This document shows, piece after piece, positions 45,756-54,626 of a DNA stretch of 64,000 nucleotides. The notes under the pieces are model-generated. The model searched no databases. It was not told where the DNA came from and was given only the letters and a program-made list of their open reading frames with translations. The stretch's first letter is position 1, and each line of letters begins with the position of its first letter. This DNA comes from Tundrisphaera lichenicola (GTDB lineage: Bacteria; Planctomycetota; Planctomycetia; Isosphaerales; Isosphaeraceae): contig NZ_CP195106.1 of assembly GCF_051175385.1 (NCBI RefSeq), positions 4,278,001 through 4,342,000 of the forward strand, written 5' to 3'. The position numbers and the translations under genes were made by a program.

Positions 45756-46637
45756 GCCAGCCGGTTGGCGGACCTCGCCGGACGGTGGATCGACCGCGCC
45801 CACCGGCACCGCAGTCTTCCGGTACACCTCCTCGAACTCCTGCTCGAGCTCGTCCGACCACGGGCCGGGGAAGACGCTCGCCCCGTTCGCGGTTTCGAAT
45901 GCCTTGGGACGGCTCCGCCAGGTCTCTGACAGCTTGGGATCCTCCGAGGCGATCTTGTAGGCTCTGACCAGTTCGAGGAGGCGATGATCCGCCGAGGAAG
46001 ACTTGCACGCGATGGCAAGCCCCTCGCGGATTGCCCCGAATACCAGCTCGCGGAGGCCATTGGTATGAATCTCGACCCCCGCCCCCGGATGCTCGGAGTC
46101 CTCGCGGCAATCATCGACGCTGTAGGATGAAACGCCACGGCACGCGACTGGCCTGACTTCGTAGACCGAGCAGGTGCCCGCCTCGAGGAAGGGGCAATCC
46201 AGCCTGATCCGGTCCCGCTGGCCCATGTCCATGCCCTGAGTCGCGGCGATATTGGCGTCGACTCGGGCGACGAGCGCCGCCCGCCGCTCTTCGTTGAACC
46301 GCTCGCGGACGAACGAGGCGATGGCCAGGACCTCCGGGGCCGAGGCCGCGACCGGGTACGTGCAGCAATAGGTGCAGCCGCTCTGGCACGCAACCCGGTG
46401 CCCGTCGCGGCAATTCGCGTGGACCTGCCCGACCGACCGGTCGGTGAGCTTGTGGATCGTGTGCGCGAGTTCGATGGCGCTGGGAGCCGCTGGCGGCCCA
46501 GACAGGATCTTCAACGACTCCCCGGCCGCTGCCATCCGGGCCCGGATGACGAGCGGATCTTCGCTGAACCGCGGCCGTGGTTGAACTCGCTTCGCCTTTC
46601 TCGAGGGAGGTTTGGGTCGTCCGGGCTTGCGTGGCAT
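45753..46637 (-). CDS. YkgJ-family cysteine cluster protein
   Basis: A 294-residue protein with the YkgJ metal-chelating pattern: VACQSGCTYCCTYPVAASAP, then DCPFLEAGTCSVYEVRPVAC and RGVSSYSVDDC. The family (putative zinc- or iron-chelating domain) is of unknown function. The N-terminus is Pro/Lys/Arg-rich (MPRKPGRPKPPSRKAKRVQP). The last codons (about VRQPAG) run into an IS1380-type remnant in the opposite orientation, so the natural C-terminus may have been replaced. It is divergent from the alpha/beta hydrolase at 46813, with about 175 bases between. Confidence 0.85.
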   Translation of the reverse strand: MPRKPGRPKPPSRKAKRVQPRPRFSEDPLVIRARMAAAGESLKILSGPPAAPSAIELAHTIHKLTDRSVGQVHANCRDGHRVACQSGCTYCCTYPVAASAPEVLAIASFVRERFNEERRAALVARVDANIAATQGMDMGQRDRIRLDCPFLEAGTCSVYEVRPVACRGVSSYSVDDCREDSEHPGAGVEIHTNGLRELVFGAIREGLAIACKSSSADHRLLELVRAYKIASEDPKLSETWRSRPKAFETANGASVFPGPWSDELEQEFEEVYRKTAVPVGAVDPPSGEVRQPAG

Positions 46638-46812
46638 CTGGAGGGTTCTCGCGCGGAAGCTATGTTTGGTTCGTCGCGGGGAGTCCTCATATTACCCGAA
46701 TCGATTCCGCCGATGACCTCGGGTTCCAAGATCCGCCGCCGTGCTTCCATCGGCCGACCGCTCTGATATCATCCCGGACAGGCCATCTCCCGGGTCGAAC
46801 ACGGAGCCGACA

Positions 46813-47643
46813 ATGAACAGATCGATCTATCTGATCGCCCTCGCCTGGGCAACGGCTGTAAATGCTCAGGCGCCCGGCCCTGCGGAAATCCCGCTCTACC
46901 CGGGGGCGGCCCCGGGCTCGGAGAAATGGGACTGGGATGAGAAGTCCGTCACAAGGCCGAACGGCATGCCGATCGTGACCGACGTCGTGAAGCCCGTGCT
47001 AATCCACTATCCGGCAGAAAAAGACAAGGCCGTCGGCTCGGCCATGGTCGTCGCGCCTGGCGGCGGGTTCCGGGCCCTGATGATGAGCTACGAGGGGGCG
47101 GACATCGCCAAGCGGCTCAATGCAATGGGCGTCGACGCCTTCGTCCTGAAGTACCGACTCATCCATGATGCTCCGGGCGCCCCGGCCCGTGAGGACGTGG
47201 TCAAGATGGCGGGCGAGGACGGGCGGCAGGCCGTGTGGCTCGTGCGGGAGAAGGCCGGCGAGTTCGGCTATCAGCCCGACCGGGTCGGCATGATCGGGTT
47301 CTCGGCCGGTGGCATGGTCACCTCCAATGCGCTTTTCGGCCCGAGGGAGACGAGGCCGGATTTCGTGGCGCTCATCTACGGGATCCGCGAGATCCGGGAG
47401 ATTCCGGACCCGGCCCCGCCGCTGTTCCTGGCCGTGGCCGCCGACGACGCCGGGTTCGTCGCGCAGTCAGTCGACCTGTTCACCGCATACCGCAAAGCGA
47501 AGGGCCAGGCCGAGCTGCACGTCTTCCAGTCCGGCGCGCACGGCTTCGTGAACAAGGGGGGCGGGGCTGACCATTTCATGGACCGCCTCGAGGAGTGGCT
47601 CCGGGTCAACAAGCTGCTGACGAAGGCTGAGGGCGGTAAGTGA
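46813..47643 (+). CDS. Secreted alpha/beta hydrolase (xylan esterase-like)
   Basis: A 276-residue exported hydrolase with signal MNRSIYLIALAWATAVNAQA. GGAGCCGACA precedes ATG 46813; the frame is open 24 codons upstream but without a signal. The fold motifs are AMVVAPGGGFRALMMSYEGA (oxyanion region), the nucleophile elbow MIGFSAGGMV (GxSxG), LFLAVAADDAGFV for the acid, and FQSGAHGFVNKG for the His. This set resembles planctomycete BD-FAE/dienelactone hydrolase-like esterases that remove acyl groups from plant polysaccharides. The substrate is inferred only. The gene seems monocistronic. Confidence 0.88.
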   Translation: MNRSIYLIALAWATAVNAQAPGPAEIPLYPGAAPGSEKWDWDEKSVTRPNGMPIVTDVVKPVLIHYPAEKDKAVGSAMVVAPGGGFRALMMSYEGADIAKRLNAMGVDAFVLKYRLIHDAPGAPAREDVVKMAGEDGRQAVWLVREKAGEFGYQPDRVGMIGFSAGGMVTSNALFGPRETRPDFVALIYGIREIREIPDPAPPLFLAVAADDAGFVAQSVDLFTAYRKAKGQAELHVFQSGAHGFVNKGGGADHFMDRLEEWLRVNKLLTKAEGGK

Positions 47644-47799
47644 CTGGCCGTGTAGGGGGGCATTGGGCTCGCCCATCTCGCTTTTTCTCCGCTCCGCCCT
47701 GGGTCCAGCCAGGACAACCACCGCCGAAGTCCTGGTCAGCGGATGAGGCACCGCCTGGGAGGTGCCCGAGCCGTCCGACACGGGGCCCCTGGTCCGCCG

Positions 47800-48348
47800 G
47801 CGGTTGGTCGATGCTGTCCTTCCCAGGGCGTCAGACCGACTTCTTCAGGGGCTCCGAGGAAGCCCTGGCCTATTCCGCCGCAATCATGAGGCTTGAGCCG
47901 ACCCCCGAGCGGCGGAACCGCCCCCTCGACGCCTACCTGCACCCGGAGCCTTGGCCCGACGCCGCCCCCGCCCCGCGCAAGCTGAAAGCCTCCGGAGTCC
48001 GTGTCATCACCATCTCGAACTCCAGCCCCCATGATGCTCAAGGCCAACGCCGAGCACGCGAGGATCGCCGACCTCTTCGACGAGTTGCTGAGCACACAGG
48101 CGAACGGCACCCACAAGCCGGAGCCCCGGGCCCACGCCTTGGGCATGACGCACCTGATGCTGGAGAAGGAGGAGATCGCCTCCCGCGCCTTCGGCGCCTG
48201 AGGCCCCTTCGACGCGAAGTGCTTCGGCTACACGACCTACTGGGTGAACCGGTTCCACCTACCGATGGAGGACGGGCTCGGGATCGAGTCGGACGGCACG
48301 TCCGACAAGCTGGAGGGTCTGCTGAGGCACCTCCTCGGCAAGCCCTGA
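47800..48348 (+). pseudogene. Haloacid dehalogenase type II (HAD family), decayed
   Basis: Two frames together give a type II haloacid dehalogenase. The first reads FFRGSEEALAYSAAIMRLEP, LDAYLHPEPWPDAAPAPRKL and VITISNSSPH; after a frame change near 48030 the second reads MLKANAEHARIADLFDELLS, THKPEPRAHALGM and EEIASRAFGA. A TGA at 48199-48201 follows, and then the frame continues GPFDAKCFGYTTYWVNRFHL to the stop at 48346-48348. The TGA stands about where the family has Trp (FxGWD). The N-terminal nucleophile motif DxxGT is not seen. A frameshift plus a nonsense codon make it a pseudogene. Confidence 0.8.
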
Positions 48349-48509
48349 GCGATGATCCCCAGCGAGGAAATCCCACCAGTTTCCTGAGTAAGGGATCTGG
48401 CCGGCGTGGCAGGACTTTCGGTTCGCCGGTTCACTGGTGGTCATCTGTGTGGTACAGTTCCGGGCGGCCCCTGACCGCGCGGTGATGAGCCTGCCGGTCC
48501 CGGGCCGAA

Positions 48510-49650
48510 TTGAGAAGGGGAGTCGGAAGCGAGGTCATCGAGTCCGAGGACGCGGGCGTGGCCGGGCCTGATCAGCAGCGGAAGATCATTCACGTCGACA
48601 TGGACGCCTTCTACGCGTCCGTCGAGCAGCGTGACAATCCCGAGCTCCGCGGGCAGCCCATCGCGGTCGGCGGCTCGCGCGAGCGGGGCGTCGTGGCGGC
48701 CGCGAGCTACGAGGCCCGCCGGTTCGGCGTCCGCTCCGCCATGCCCTCGGTCACCGCGAAGCGGAAGTGCCCCGAGCTGATCTTCGTGAAGCCGCGATTC
48801 GACGTCTACCGGGCGGTGTCGCACCAGGTCCGGGCCATCTTCGCCGAGTACACGCCCCTCATCGAGCCACTCTCGCTCGACGAGGCCTATCTCGACGTCA
48901 CCGAGAACCTGAAGGGCATGGCCTCGGCGACCGAGATCGCCGAGGAGATCCGGGCCAGGATCCGCGCCGGGATCGGCCTTACCGTGTCCGCCGGGGTCTC
49001 CTACAACAATTTCCTGGCGAAGATGGCCTCGGCCGAGCGCAAGCCCGATGGCCGGCTCGTCATCACGCCGAAGATGGGCCCGGCCTATGTCGAGGCCCTG
49101 ACGGAGGGGAGTTTCACGGGATCGGCCCCGCGACCAGGCGAGGATGGAGGCGCTCGGGATCTACACCGGCGGCGACCTGAAGGCCCAGGCGCTTCTGTTC
49201 CTCCAGGAGCATTTCGGCAAGGCCGGCCCCTACTACTTCTGGCTGTCCCGGGGCATCGACGAGCGTCGCGTCTCCGCCGATCGTGTCCGCAGGTCGTTCG
49301 GCGCCGAGACGACGTTCAGCGTCGACCTCTTCACGCCCGAGGAGGCCCGCGCCGCCCTGGAGCCGATCATCAGCAAGGTCTGGTCCTACTGCGAGGGTTC
49401 GACGGTCCGAGGGCGGACGGCGACGCTCAAGGCCAAGTATGCAGACTTTCGCCAGATCACCCGCAGCCGGACCGTCGAGGTCCCTGTCCTGTCGCGGGGC
49501 GAGCTCGAAGAGCTCGTGTCCGCGCTCCTCGAGCCGCCCTTCCCCGTCGGCAAGGGCATCAGGCTCCTCGGCGTGACCCTGTCCTCGCTCGATGTCGAGC
49601 CGGAGACCCGTGGCGGCCAGCAGCTCCGACTGCCGCGCAGGGTCGAATGA
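48510..49650 (+). pseudogene. dinB: DNA polymerase IV (Y family), second copy, two frameshifts
   Basis: A close relative of the copy at 394. It has KIIHVDMDAFYASVEQRDNP, AASYEARRFGVRSAMPSVTA, PLSLDEAYLDVTENLKG and VSAGVSYNNFLAKMASAERK in the first frame. Near 49107 one G is missing (expected EGEFHGIGP, found with GAGGGGAGT), and near 49130 another base is missing before RMEALGIYTGGD. The rest (FGKAGPYYFWLSRGIDERRV, GRTATLKAKYADFRQITRSR and RLPRRVE) continues in a third frame to 49650. The palm is intact and the fingers/little-finger link is broken. The start is TTG 48510 or GTG 48558. Confidence 0.85.
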
Positions 49651-49841
49651 CTTGACCGCGGCGATGAGCAAGCCGGCTACCGATCGGTAAGCTGATCGGC
49701 CTCCACGGAGATCTTGTTATCGCCGACCTACTTGCCGTTTCGCGCAAACAATGTCCGATCATGCCTGTCGCTTGCCACGTGCCCCCCAGACGGCTATTCT
49801 CTTCGCCGGACGATGGCAATCCCGACGGGGCCTCGAAACCG

Positions 49842-50606
49842 ATGAGACTACCGGGCAGGACGGCATTGGTGACGGGCGCGGCGAGGGGGATCGGATGGGG
49901 TATCGCCCGGGAACTCGCCAGGGCCGGGGCGGACGTCGCGATCAACGATCGCGAGCGCACCGCCCAGGCCGAGGCCGCGGTCGCCGTGATTCAAGCCATG
50001 GGCCGCCGCTCGGCCCTCGTCGAAGGGGATGTATTCCGGCGAGATTGCTGTGAGCAGGTGGTGGCGCGGACGATCGAGGCCCTGGGACGCATCGACATCC
50101 TGGTGAGCAACCCGGCGTTCAACCGCCGGGCCGATTTCCTCGAGTACGACCCCGACACGTTCGCCCGTGTGATCGACGGGACGCTCACCTCGGGATTCCA
50201 GATGGCCCAAATCGTGGCCCGTCACATGGTCGAGCGGGGCGGCGGTGGCAAGATCATCTTCATTTCGAGCTGCCACGCGAAGACGCCGTATGCCCGCAGC
50301 GTCGCGTACAACGCCGCCAAGGCCGGGCTGAACAACATGGCGTTCACCATCGCCGCCGAGCTGAACCGCCATCGGGTCAACGTCAACGTGATCGAGCCGG
50401 GCTGGATCGACACCCCGGGCGAACACGAGTCGTTCGGAAGCGAGGCGATCGCGAAAGCCGGCCCGACGCTGCCCTGGGGCCGGCTCGGCACGCCCGAGGA
50501 CATCGGAAAGGCGGCGGTGTTCCTCGCCTCCGAGGACGCCGATTACATCACCGGCACGGCGCTCGCCGTGGACGGAGGGATCTCGCTCCGATCGGCGTGG
50601 GAGTGA
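49842..50606 (+). CDS. Short-chain dehydrogenase/reductase
   Basis: A 254-residue Rossmann-fold oxidoreductase starting MRLPGRTALVTGAARGIGWG. The nucleotide-binding motif is TGAARGIG; DILVSNPAFNRRADF stands where NNAG is usual; the catalytic part is IIFISSCHAK with YNAAK (Y-x-x-x-K); the C-terminal AVFLASEDADYITGTALAVD and GG follow the classical pattern. GAxRGIG with an Asp about 20 residues later (VAINDRE) suggests NAD preference. The substrate cannot be inferred. The frame is open 27 codons upstream, but alignment of family starts favours ATG 49842. Confidence 0.9.
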   Translation: MRLPGRTALVTGAARGIGWGIARELARAGADVAINDRERTAQAEAAVAVIQAMGRRSALVEGDVFRRDCCEQVVARTIEALGRIDILVSNPAFNRRADFLEYDPDTFARVIDGTLTSGFQMAQIVARHMVERGGGGKIIFISSCHAKTPYARSVAYNAAKAGLNNMAFTIAAELNRHRVNVNVIEPGWIDTPGEHESFGSEAIAKAGPTLPWGRLGTPEDIGKAAVFLASEDADYITGTALAVDGGISLRSAWE

Positions 50607-51270
50607 GCTCCGCGACCCTCCCGAAAGTCTCAAACCCTCTACGCGAGGGTCGGAACCCTTGGACGCCGCCATGGGCTCCACCCGACCAGTACTCCGTCCA
50701 CTGCCGGGTAAGGATCAACTTCAAGACGCCTATCGGGTCGAGGGGGCGAAGGCGATTCACTTCATTTTCAACGCTCCGGCGGCCGTGCACGTCGCTACTG
50801 CGGTTCACACTGACGATGCGCCGGAAAATCGGGGACAGGCACCCGGCCCTCACTCGTCTTCCGCCGACGGGAAGCTTCCCGATCGGGCCGTGAGCCAGTC
50901 CCCATTTTCCTCATCCGTGCGCGATTCGAGCGTGAACCGCTATAGGACGACGATGGCCATGCTGATGGCGAGTCGAAGGTTCATGCGTTGCGACTCCCGA
51001 GGAGGTTGGGATTCACCGAGTATGACAGGACGGGGAGGTTTCGGCGAAGGGGGACAAGTTCGGGGATCAACGCCGCCCTTCGATGTCGGTGCGGGCAAGC
51101 TCGAGCTTACCTAACAGCGTTGTGTGGCTTCCGGCCGGCCGGGGCATGGTGCCCACCCTCGACAGGCGAAACCGCCCGCGGCAACCAACCTGACGACGCT
51201 GTCTTCAAAGGTCTTGCCTTTCACGGCGTCTATCCCATACCGTGAAAACAGCCCCGAACTGGAGTATTGC
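50607..51270. other. Intergenic region, nothing identified
   Basis: About 660 bases between the SDR gene and the DUF6599-like gene. The frames are short or Arg/Ser-rich, with no domain and no RNA structure that I recognise. The last 100 bases should carry the promoter of the gene at 51271. Confidence 0.4.
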
Positions 51271-52227
51271 ATGAGAAGATTGCTAGCCTTGCTGCCATTC
51301 GTATTTCCCGTCCTCGTCGCCGCCCAAGACGCCGCCGGACCCGTCAAAGAAGGCCCACCGCGAATCACGCCCGAGTTGAAGGCCAAGACGGAGACCATCG
51401 CCCGGGCACTCGAGACCCTCACGGCCGAGGGGTTATCGAAAAAGAGCCCCGTGGAACGCTACACCGAAGCCAACTTGTACGAGAAGATCGACGGCCGGTC
51501 CGAGCTGTTTCAGTCCTACGACGTGACCGGCATGACCTTCGTCACCTTCTCCAAGGCGGACAACCCATCCAAGTTCATCGATGTATTTCTCTACGACATG
51601 ACGACCCCCCTCGGCGCCTTCGGCGTCTATTCGCTCGAGCGCTCGCCCGGCAGCAAGTCCATCGCCATCGGCGACGGCGGCCAACGCACCGGGGCCGATT
51701 TATTCTTCCGGAAGGGCCGATACTATGCGTCGATCCTGACGTCGGGACCCGACGAGGAGGTCCAGAAAGCGGCATCGGTCCTGGCCGAGACGCTGGCGAA
51801 TCGCCTGAAAGGCGAAGCGGCGGAGCTATGGGGTCTCGCCATGCTCCCGGCGAAGAATCGGATCGACGATTCGGTCCAATACCTCATGGTCGATGCCCTG
51901 GGCTTCGACTTCTTGACCAACGTGTTCCAGGCCCAATACCGCGACGGTGAGTCCGAGTTCACCGCCTTCGTCGCGCGATGCAAGTCAGAGGCTGACGCCT
52001 CGGAAATCCTGGCCAAGTACAAGGCCCACCTCGAAGAATTCGGCGACTTGGCCGAACCGGCCAGGATCGAAGGGGCGTCGGTCATGTTCGCCGAGGCGGG
52101 CGACGGGGGCTTCGACGGCGTTTGCCAGGTCGGCAACGTCATCGCTGGCGTCACGGCGGTGAAGGGCCGCGACGCGGCCGTCAAGGCCATGACCTTCCTG
52201 CTCAAAGGGCTGAAGATGCCGAAATGA
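51271..52227 (+). CDS. DUF6599-like exported protein
   Basis: A 318-residue protein starting MRRLLALLPFVFPVLVAAQD, a cleavable signal; CTGGAGTATTGC precedes the ATG and gives a GGAG site. The body holds ANLYEKIDGRSELFQSYDVT, FIDVFLYDMTTPLGAFGVYS and LERSPGSKSIAIGDGGQRTG, then FFRKGRYYASILTSGPDE. The L-Y-x-K-I-x-G-R-x-E-L-x-x-x-Y opening and the GAFGVYS block are typical of DUF6599 proteins of planctomycetes and relatives; no activity is known. The frame is intact and continues upstream without a signal, so the downstream start is preferred. Confidence 0.82.
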   Translation: MRRLLALLPFVFPVLVAAQDAAGPVKEGPPRITPELKAKTETIARALETLTAEGLSKKSPVERYTEANLYEKIDGRSELFQSYDVTGMTFVTFSKADNPSKFIDVFLYDMTTPLGAFGVYSLERSPGSKSIAIGDGGQRTGADLFFRKGRYYASILTSGPDEEVQKAASVLAETLANRLKGEAAELWGLAMLPAKNRIDDSVQYLMVDALGFDFLTNVFQAQYRDGESEFTAFVARCKSEADASEILAKYKAHLEEFGDLAEPARIEGASVMFAEAGDGGFDGVCQVGNVIAGVTAVKGRDAAVKAMTFLLKGLKMPK

Positions 52228-52400
52228 CCCGGCGCGGCCTCTGCTGCTAGGCTAGGAGGTTGACCATCCCCTTCGGGTCGGGGCCAACCTCCAATTCCAC
52301 CAGCATCATCGACAGACCGTTCGCTCGCATCGAGGGCAAATCGGACTGGCGAATGGTGTGCCCGGCGCCACCGCCGAAGGGGACCATCGGGCGGCGTCGA

Positions 52401-53435
52401 TCAGGCCCTGGCGAAGATCTCCGCCGAGCGCTGAACCGCCGCGAGGTTCTCTTTGAAATGGGTGAAGTTCTGCATGTCGGAATTGACGACGTCCACGCCG
52501 TGGGCGAGGACGAACGCGTAGGACCGTTGCCAGGACGAAAGCCCCGATTGCATCAGCTTGTCGCTGTAGTGCCCGTCGAAGGCGTTCTCCAACTCCTGAC
52601 CGCCGCGGGACGACAAGTAGCGGGCCGCCTTCATGCCGACGAGACCGATGCCGGCGTCCCGGGCGCGCTGGAGAGTGGGCTGAAGCTCGAGCATGGCCGG
52701 CGTCCCGGGAAGGAGGCTCTTCGAATCCCAGTCGTACCACCCGGCGGGGGTGATGGCGATCATGGCGAGGTCGTACCAGCCGGTTTCGATCATGGCCTCG
52801 AGCACTTGCTGAGCCCGCTTGTGGGTACTCACGCCCCAGTGGCCCACCTTCCCGGCGTGTTTCGCCTTGAGGAAGGCCTCGTGCAGTTGCTCGCAGCGGA
52901 CGACCTCCGGCTCGCCGACGCCCATGAGGTAGTAGGCGTCCACATAATCGGTGCCCAGATCGGCGAGGCTCGCATTGAGTAGCCCCGTCCAGTAATCCGC
53001 CAGAAACTTACCTTGCTCGACGGTCAACGGCTTGCCCGGCTCGTAGCCGTCGATGGGGCGCAACGGCGCCTTGGACGTGACCCAGATCTTGCCGCGGTTC
53101 GCCGCGAGGAAGGGGGCGAAGGCTCGCTCGCTCCCCTTGTAATAGGCGTTGGAGCCGAGATCGTAGAAGTTCACGCCCGCGTCGAACGCCGCGTTGAGCA
53201 ACCGGACTGCTTTCCCGCCCATCAACGCCGCGCCGCCGCCGAAGACGAGGCGGCTGCAAAGGAAATTCGTCCGGCCGAGCTTGCGGTAGGGCATGCCGCC
53301 CCGCTCATTGCGGTGGATCAGGCCGTCGTCCGGCGCGTCCTCGGCTCGAGCCGACGGAGCGACGGCCGCCGTGGCGGTGACGGCGGCGGTGGTCTTGATG
53401 AATGCCCGGCGGTTCATCTCGTTCGGCGCGGTCAT
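52401..53435 (-). CDS. Aldo/keto reductase, Tat-type signal
   Basis: A 344-residue protein from ATG 53435 (MTAPNEMNRRAFIKTTAAVT), with a twin-arginine-like signal. The AKR pattern is present: MPYRKLGRTNFLCSRLVFGG, NAAFDAGVNFYDLGSNAYYK (the family Asp and Tyr region), KIWVTSKAPL for the Lys, GTDYVDAYYLMGVGEPE where most members have a His at the end of the strand (here MGVG), and GHWGVSTHKRAQQVLEAM. The signal implies a periplasmic NADP-linked or cofactor-retaining enzyme; such Tat-exported AKRs are frequent in planctomycetes. Residues lost from the catalytic tetrad leave the activity uncertain. Confidence 0.87.
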   Translation of the reverse strand: MTAPNEMNRRAFIKTTAAVTATAAVAPSARAEDAPDDGLIHRNERGGMPYRKLGRTNFLCSRLVFGGGAALMGGKAVRLLNAAFDAGVNFYDLGSNAYYKGSERAFAPFLAANRGKIWVTSKAPLRPIDGYEPGKPLTVEQGKFLADYWTGLLNASLADLGTDYVDAYYLMGVGEPEVVRCEQLHEAFLKAKHAGKVGHWGVSTHKRAQQVLEAMIETGWYDLAMIAITPAGWYDWDSKSLLPGTPAMLELQPTLQRARDAGIGLVGMKAARYLSSRGGQELENAFDGHYSDKLMQSGLSSWQRSYAFVLAHGVDVVNSDMQNFTHFKENLAAVQRSAEIFARA

Positions 53436-53770
53436 GGAGCTACCCCTGCGGCTGGACGATACCGGCATTGCTACATCCCGCCACTCTAGGCTGGACGGGC
53501 GCATCGCGTCAATCTTCGGCATTCGCTGCTCTGAGCCGAGAAGCGGAGCCGGGAGCCGTCGACTCCCGGCTAGACCAGGGGCTCTCCGGCTCTGACGGAT
53601 GGTCGCCGCCATGAGCCGTGGCAAGTGCATCCCAGGCCGATCGCCCTATCGGCGCGCCGATCTGGTGACGGATAAGTAGCTGGCCGTAGGGGCGGCCCCG
53701 GTGTGGTGGCGAAGGCGACCTGGATTACGGCGAAAATGATGAGTCCGAGCTTGCCCACACCACCACCCGA

Positions 53771-54535
53771 TCAGCCGAGCAACCCGCCCGACGCGTGGAT
53801 GACCTCGCCGGTGATCCAGCCCGAATCGTCCCCGGCCAGGAACACGACGGCCCGGGCGATGTCGTCGGGCTGGCCGATCCGCCCGAGCGGCGTCTTCTTC
53901 GCGAACGCCTCGAACATCTCTCCTTCCGAGAAGCTGGACGTCCCCTCGGTCGCCACCGGCCCCGGGTTGATCGAGTTGACCCGGATCTTCCGACCGCCCA
54001 GCTCCTGCGCCAGCCCCTTCGTGACGGCATCGACCGCCGCCTTGGAGGCCGAGTAGACCGAGGCGCCGGCCATCGGGCGGGTGCCGACGACCGACGAGAC
54101 GTTGATGACGCTGCCCCCCTCCGGGCCGAACAGGGTGGCGGCGTGCTTGGTCGCCAGGATCAGGCCCAGCACGTTGAGGTCGAAGTGCTTGTGGAAGTGC
54201 TCGGGCGTGATCCCCTCGAGCGAGGCGAAGTCGTAGATCCCGGCGTTGTTGACCAGGATGTCGAGCCGCCCGAACTTCTTGCGGGTCTCCTCGAAGAGGT
54301 GGGCGACCTCCTCGGGCTTGGCCAGATTGGCCCCGATGGCGACGGCCTTGCCGCCCTCCTTCTCGATCGCCTGGACCACCCGCTCGGCCCCCTCGCGGCT
54401 CGACGAGTAGTTGACCACCACGCTGGCCCCGGCCCTGGCCAGGTGCCGCGCGGCCGCCGCGCCGATGCCCTTGGACGCCCCCGTGACCACCGCCACCTTG
54501 CCCGTGAGATCGTTCGCCATCGTCCGGACCTTCAT
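53771..54535 (-). CDS. Short-chain dehydrogenase (FabG-like)
   Basis: A 254-residue classical SDR starting MKVRTMANDLTGKVAVVTGA; ATG 54520 (MANDLTG) is an equally likely start. Motifs are TGASKGIG, NLAKPEEVAHLFEETRKKFG, LDILVNNAGIYDFASLEGIT, INVSSVVGTRPMAGASVYSA with SK (Y-x-x-x-K), and NSINPGPVATEGTSSF. VVVNYSSSREGAE after the second strand suggests NADP preference. The C-terminal ITGEVIHASGG is standard. The gene stands alone beside the transposon block; a role in fatty-acid synthesis is not implied because no fab genes are near. Confidence 0.92.
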   Translation of the reverse strand: MKVRTMANDLTGKVAVVTGASKGIGAAAARHLARAGASVVVNYSSSREGAERVVQAIEKEGGKAVAIGANLAKPEEVAHLFEETRKKFGRLDILVNNAGIYDFASLEGITPEHFHKHFDLNVLGLILATKHAATLFGPEGGSVINVSSVVGTRPMAGASVYSASKAAVDAVTKGLAQELGGRKIRVNSINPGPVATEGTSSFSEGEMFEAFAKKTPLGRIGQPDDIARAVVFLAGDDSGWITGEVIHASGGLLG

Positions 54536-54626
54536 TGCCCGAGTTTCTGGTTCGCAACCGCTGTGGTTACGATTCGGCGGTTATCGTAGAGCGTCGAGCG
54601 ACCATGGCAAGGGGTTGAGCAAATAA

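Noticed and set aside
48199..48201. In-frame TGA followed by 49 open codons, a possible selenocysteine
   Set aside because: The TGA replaces the conserved Trp of type II haloacid dehalogenases, the same gene has a frameshift, and no SECIS-like hairpin was noticed directly after it.
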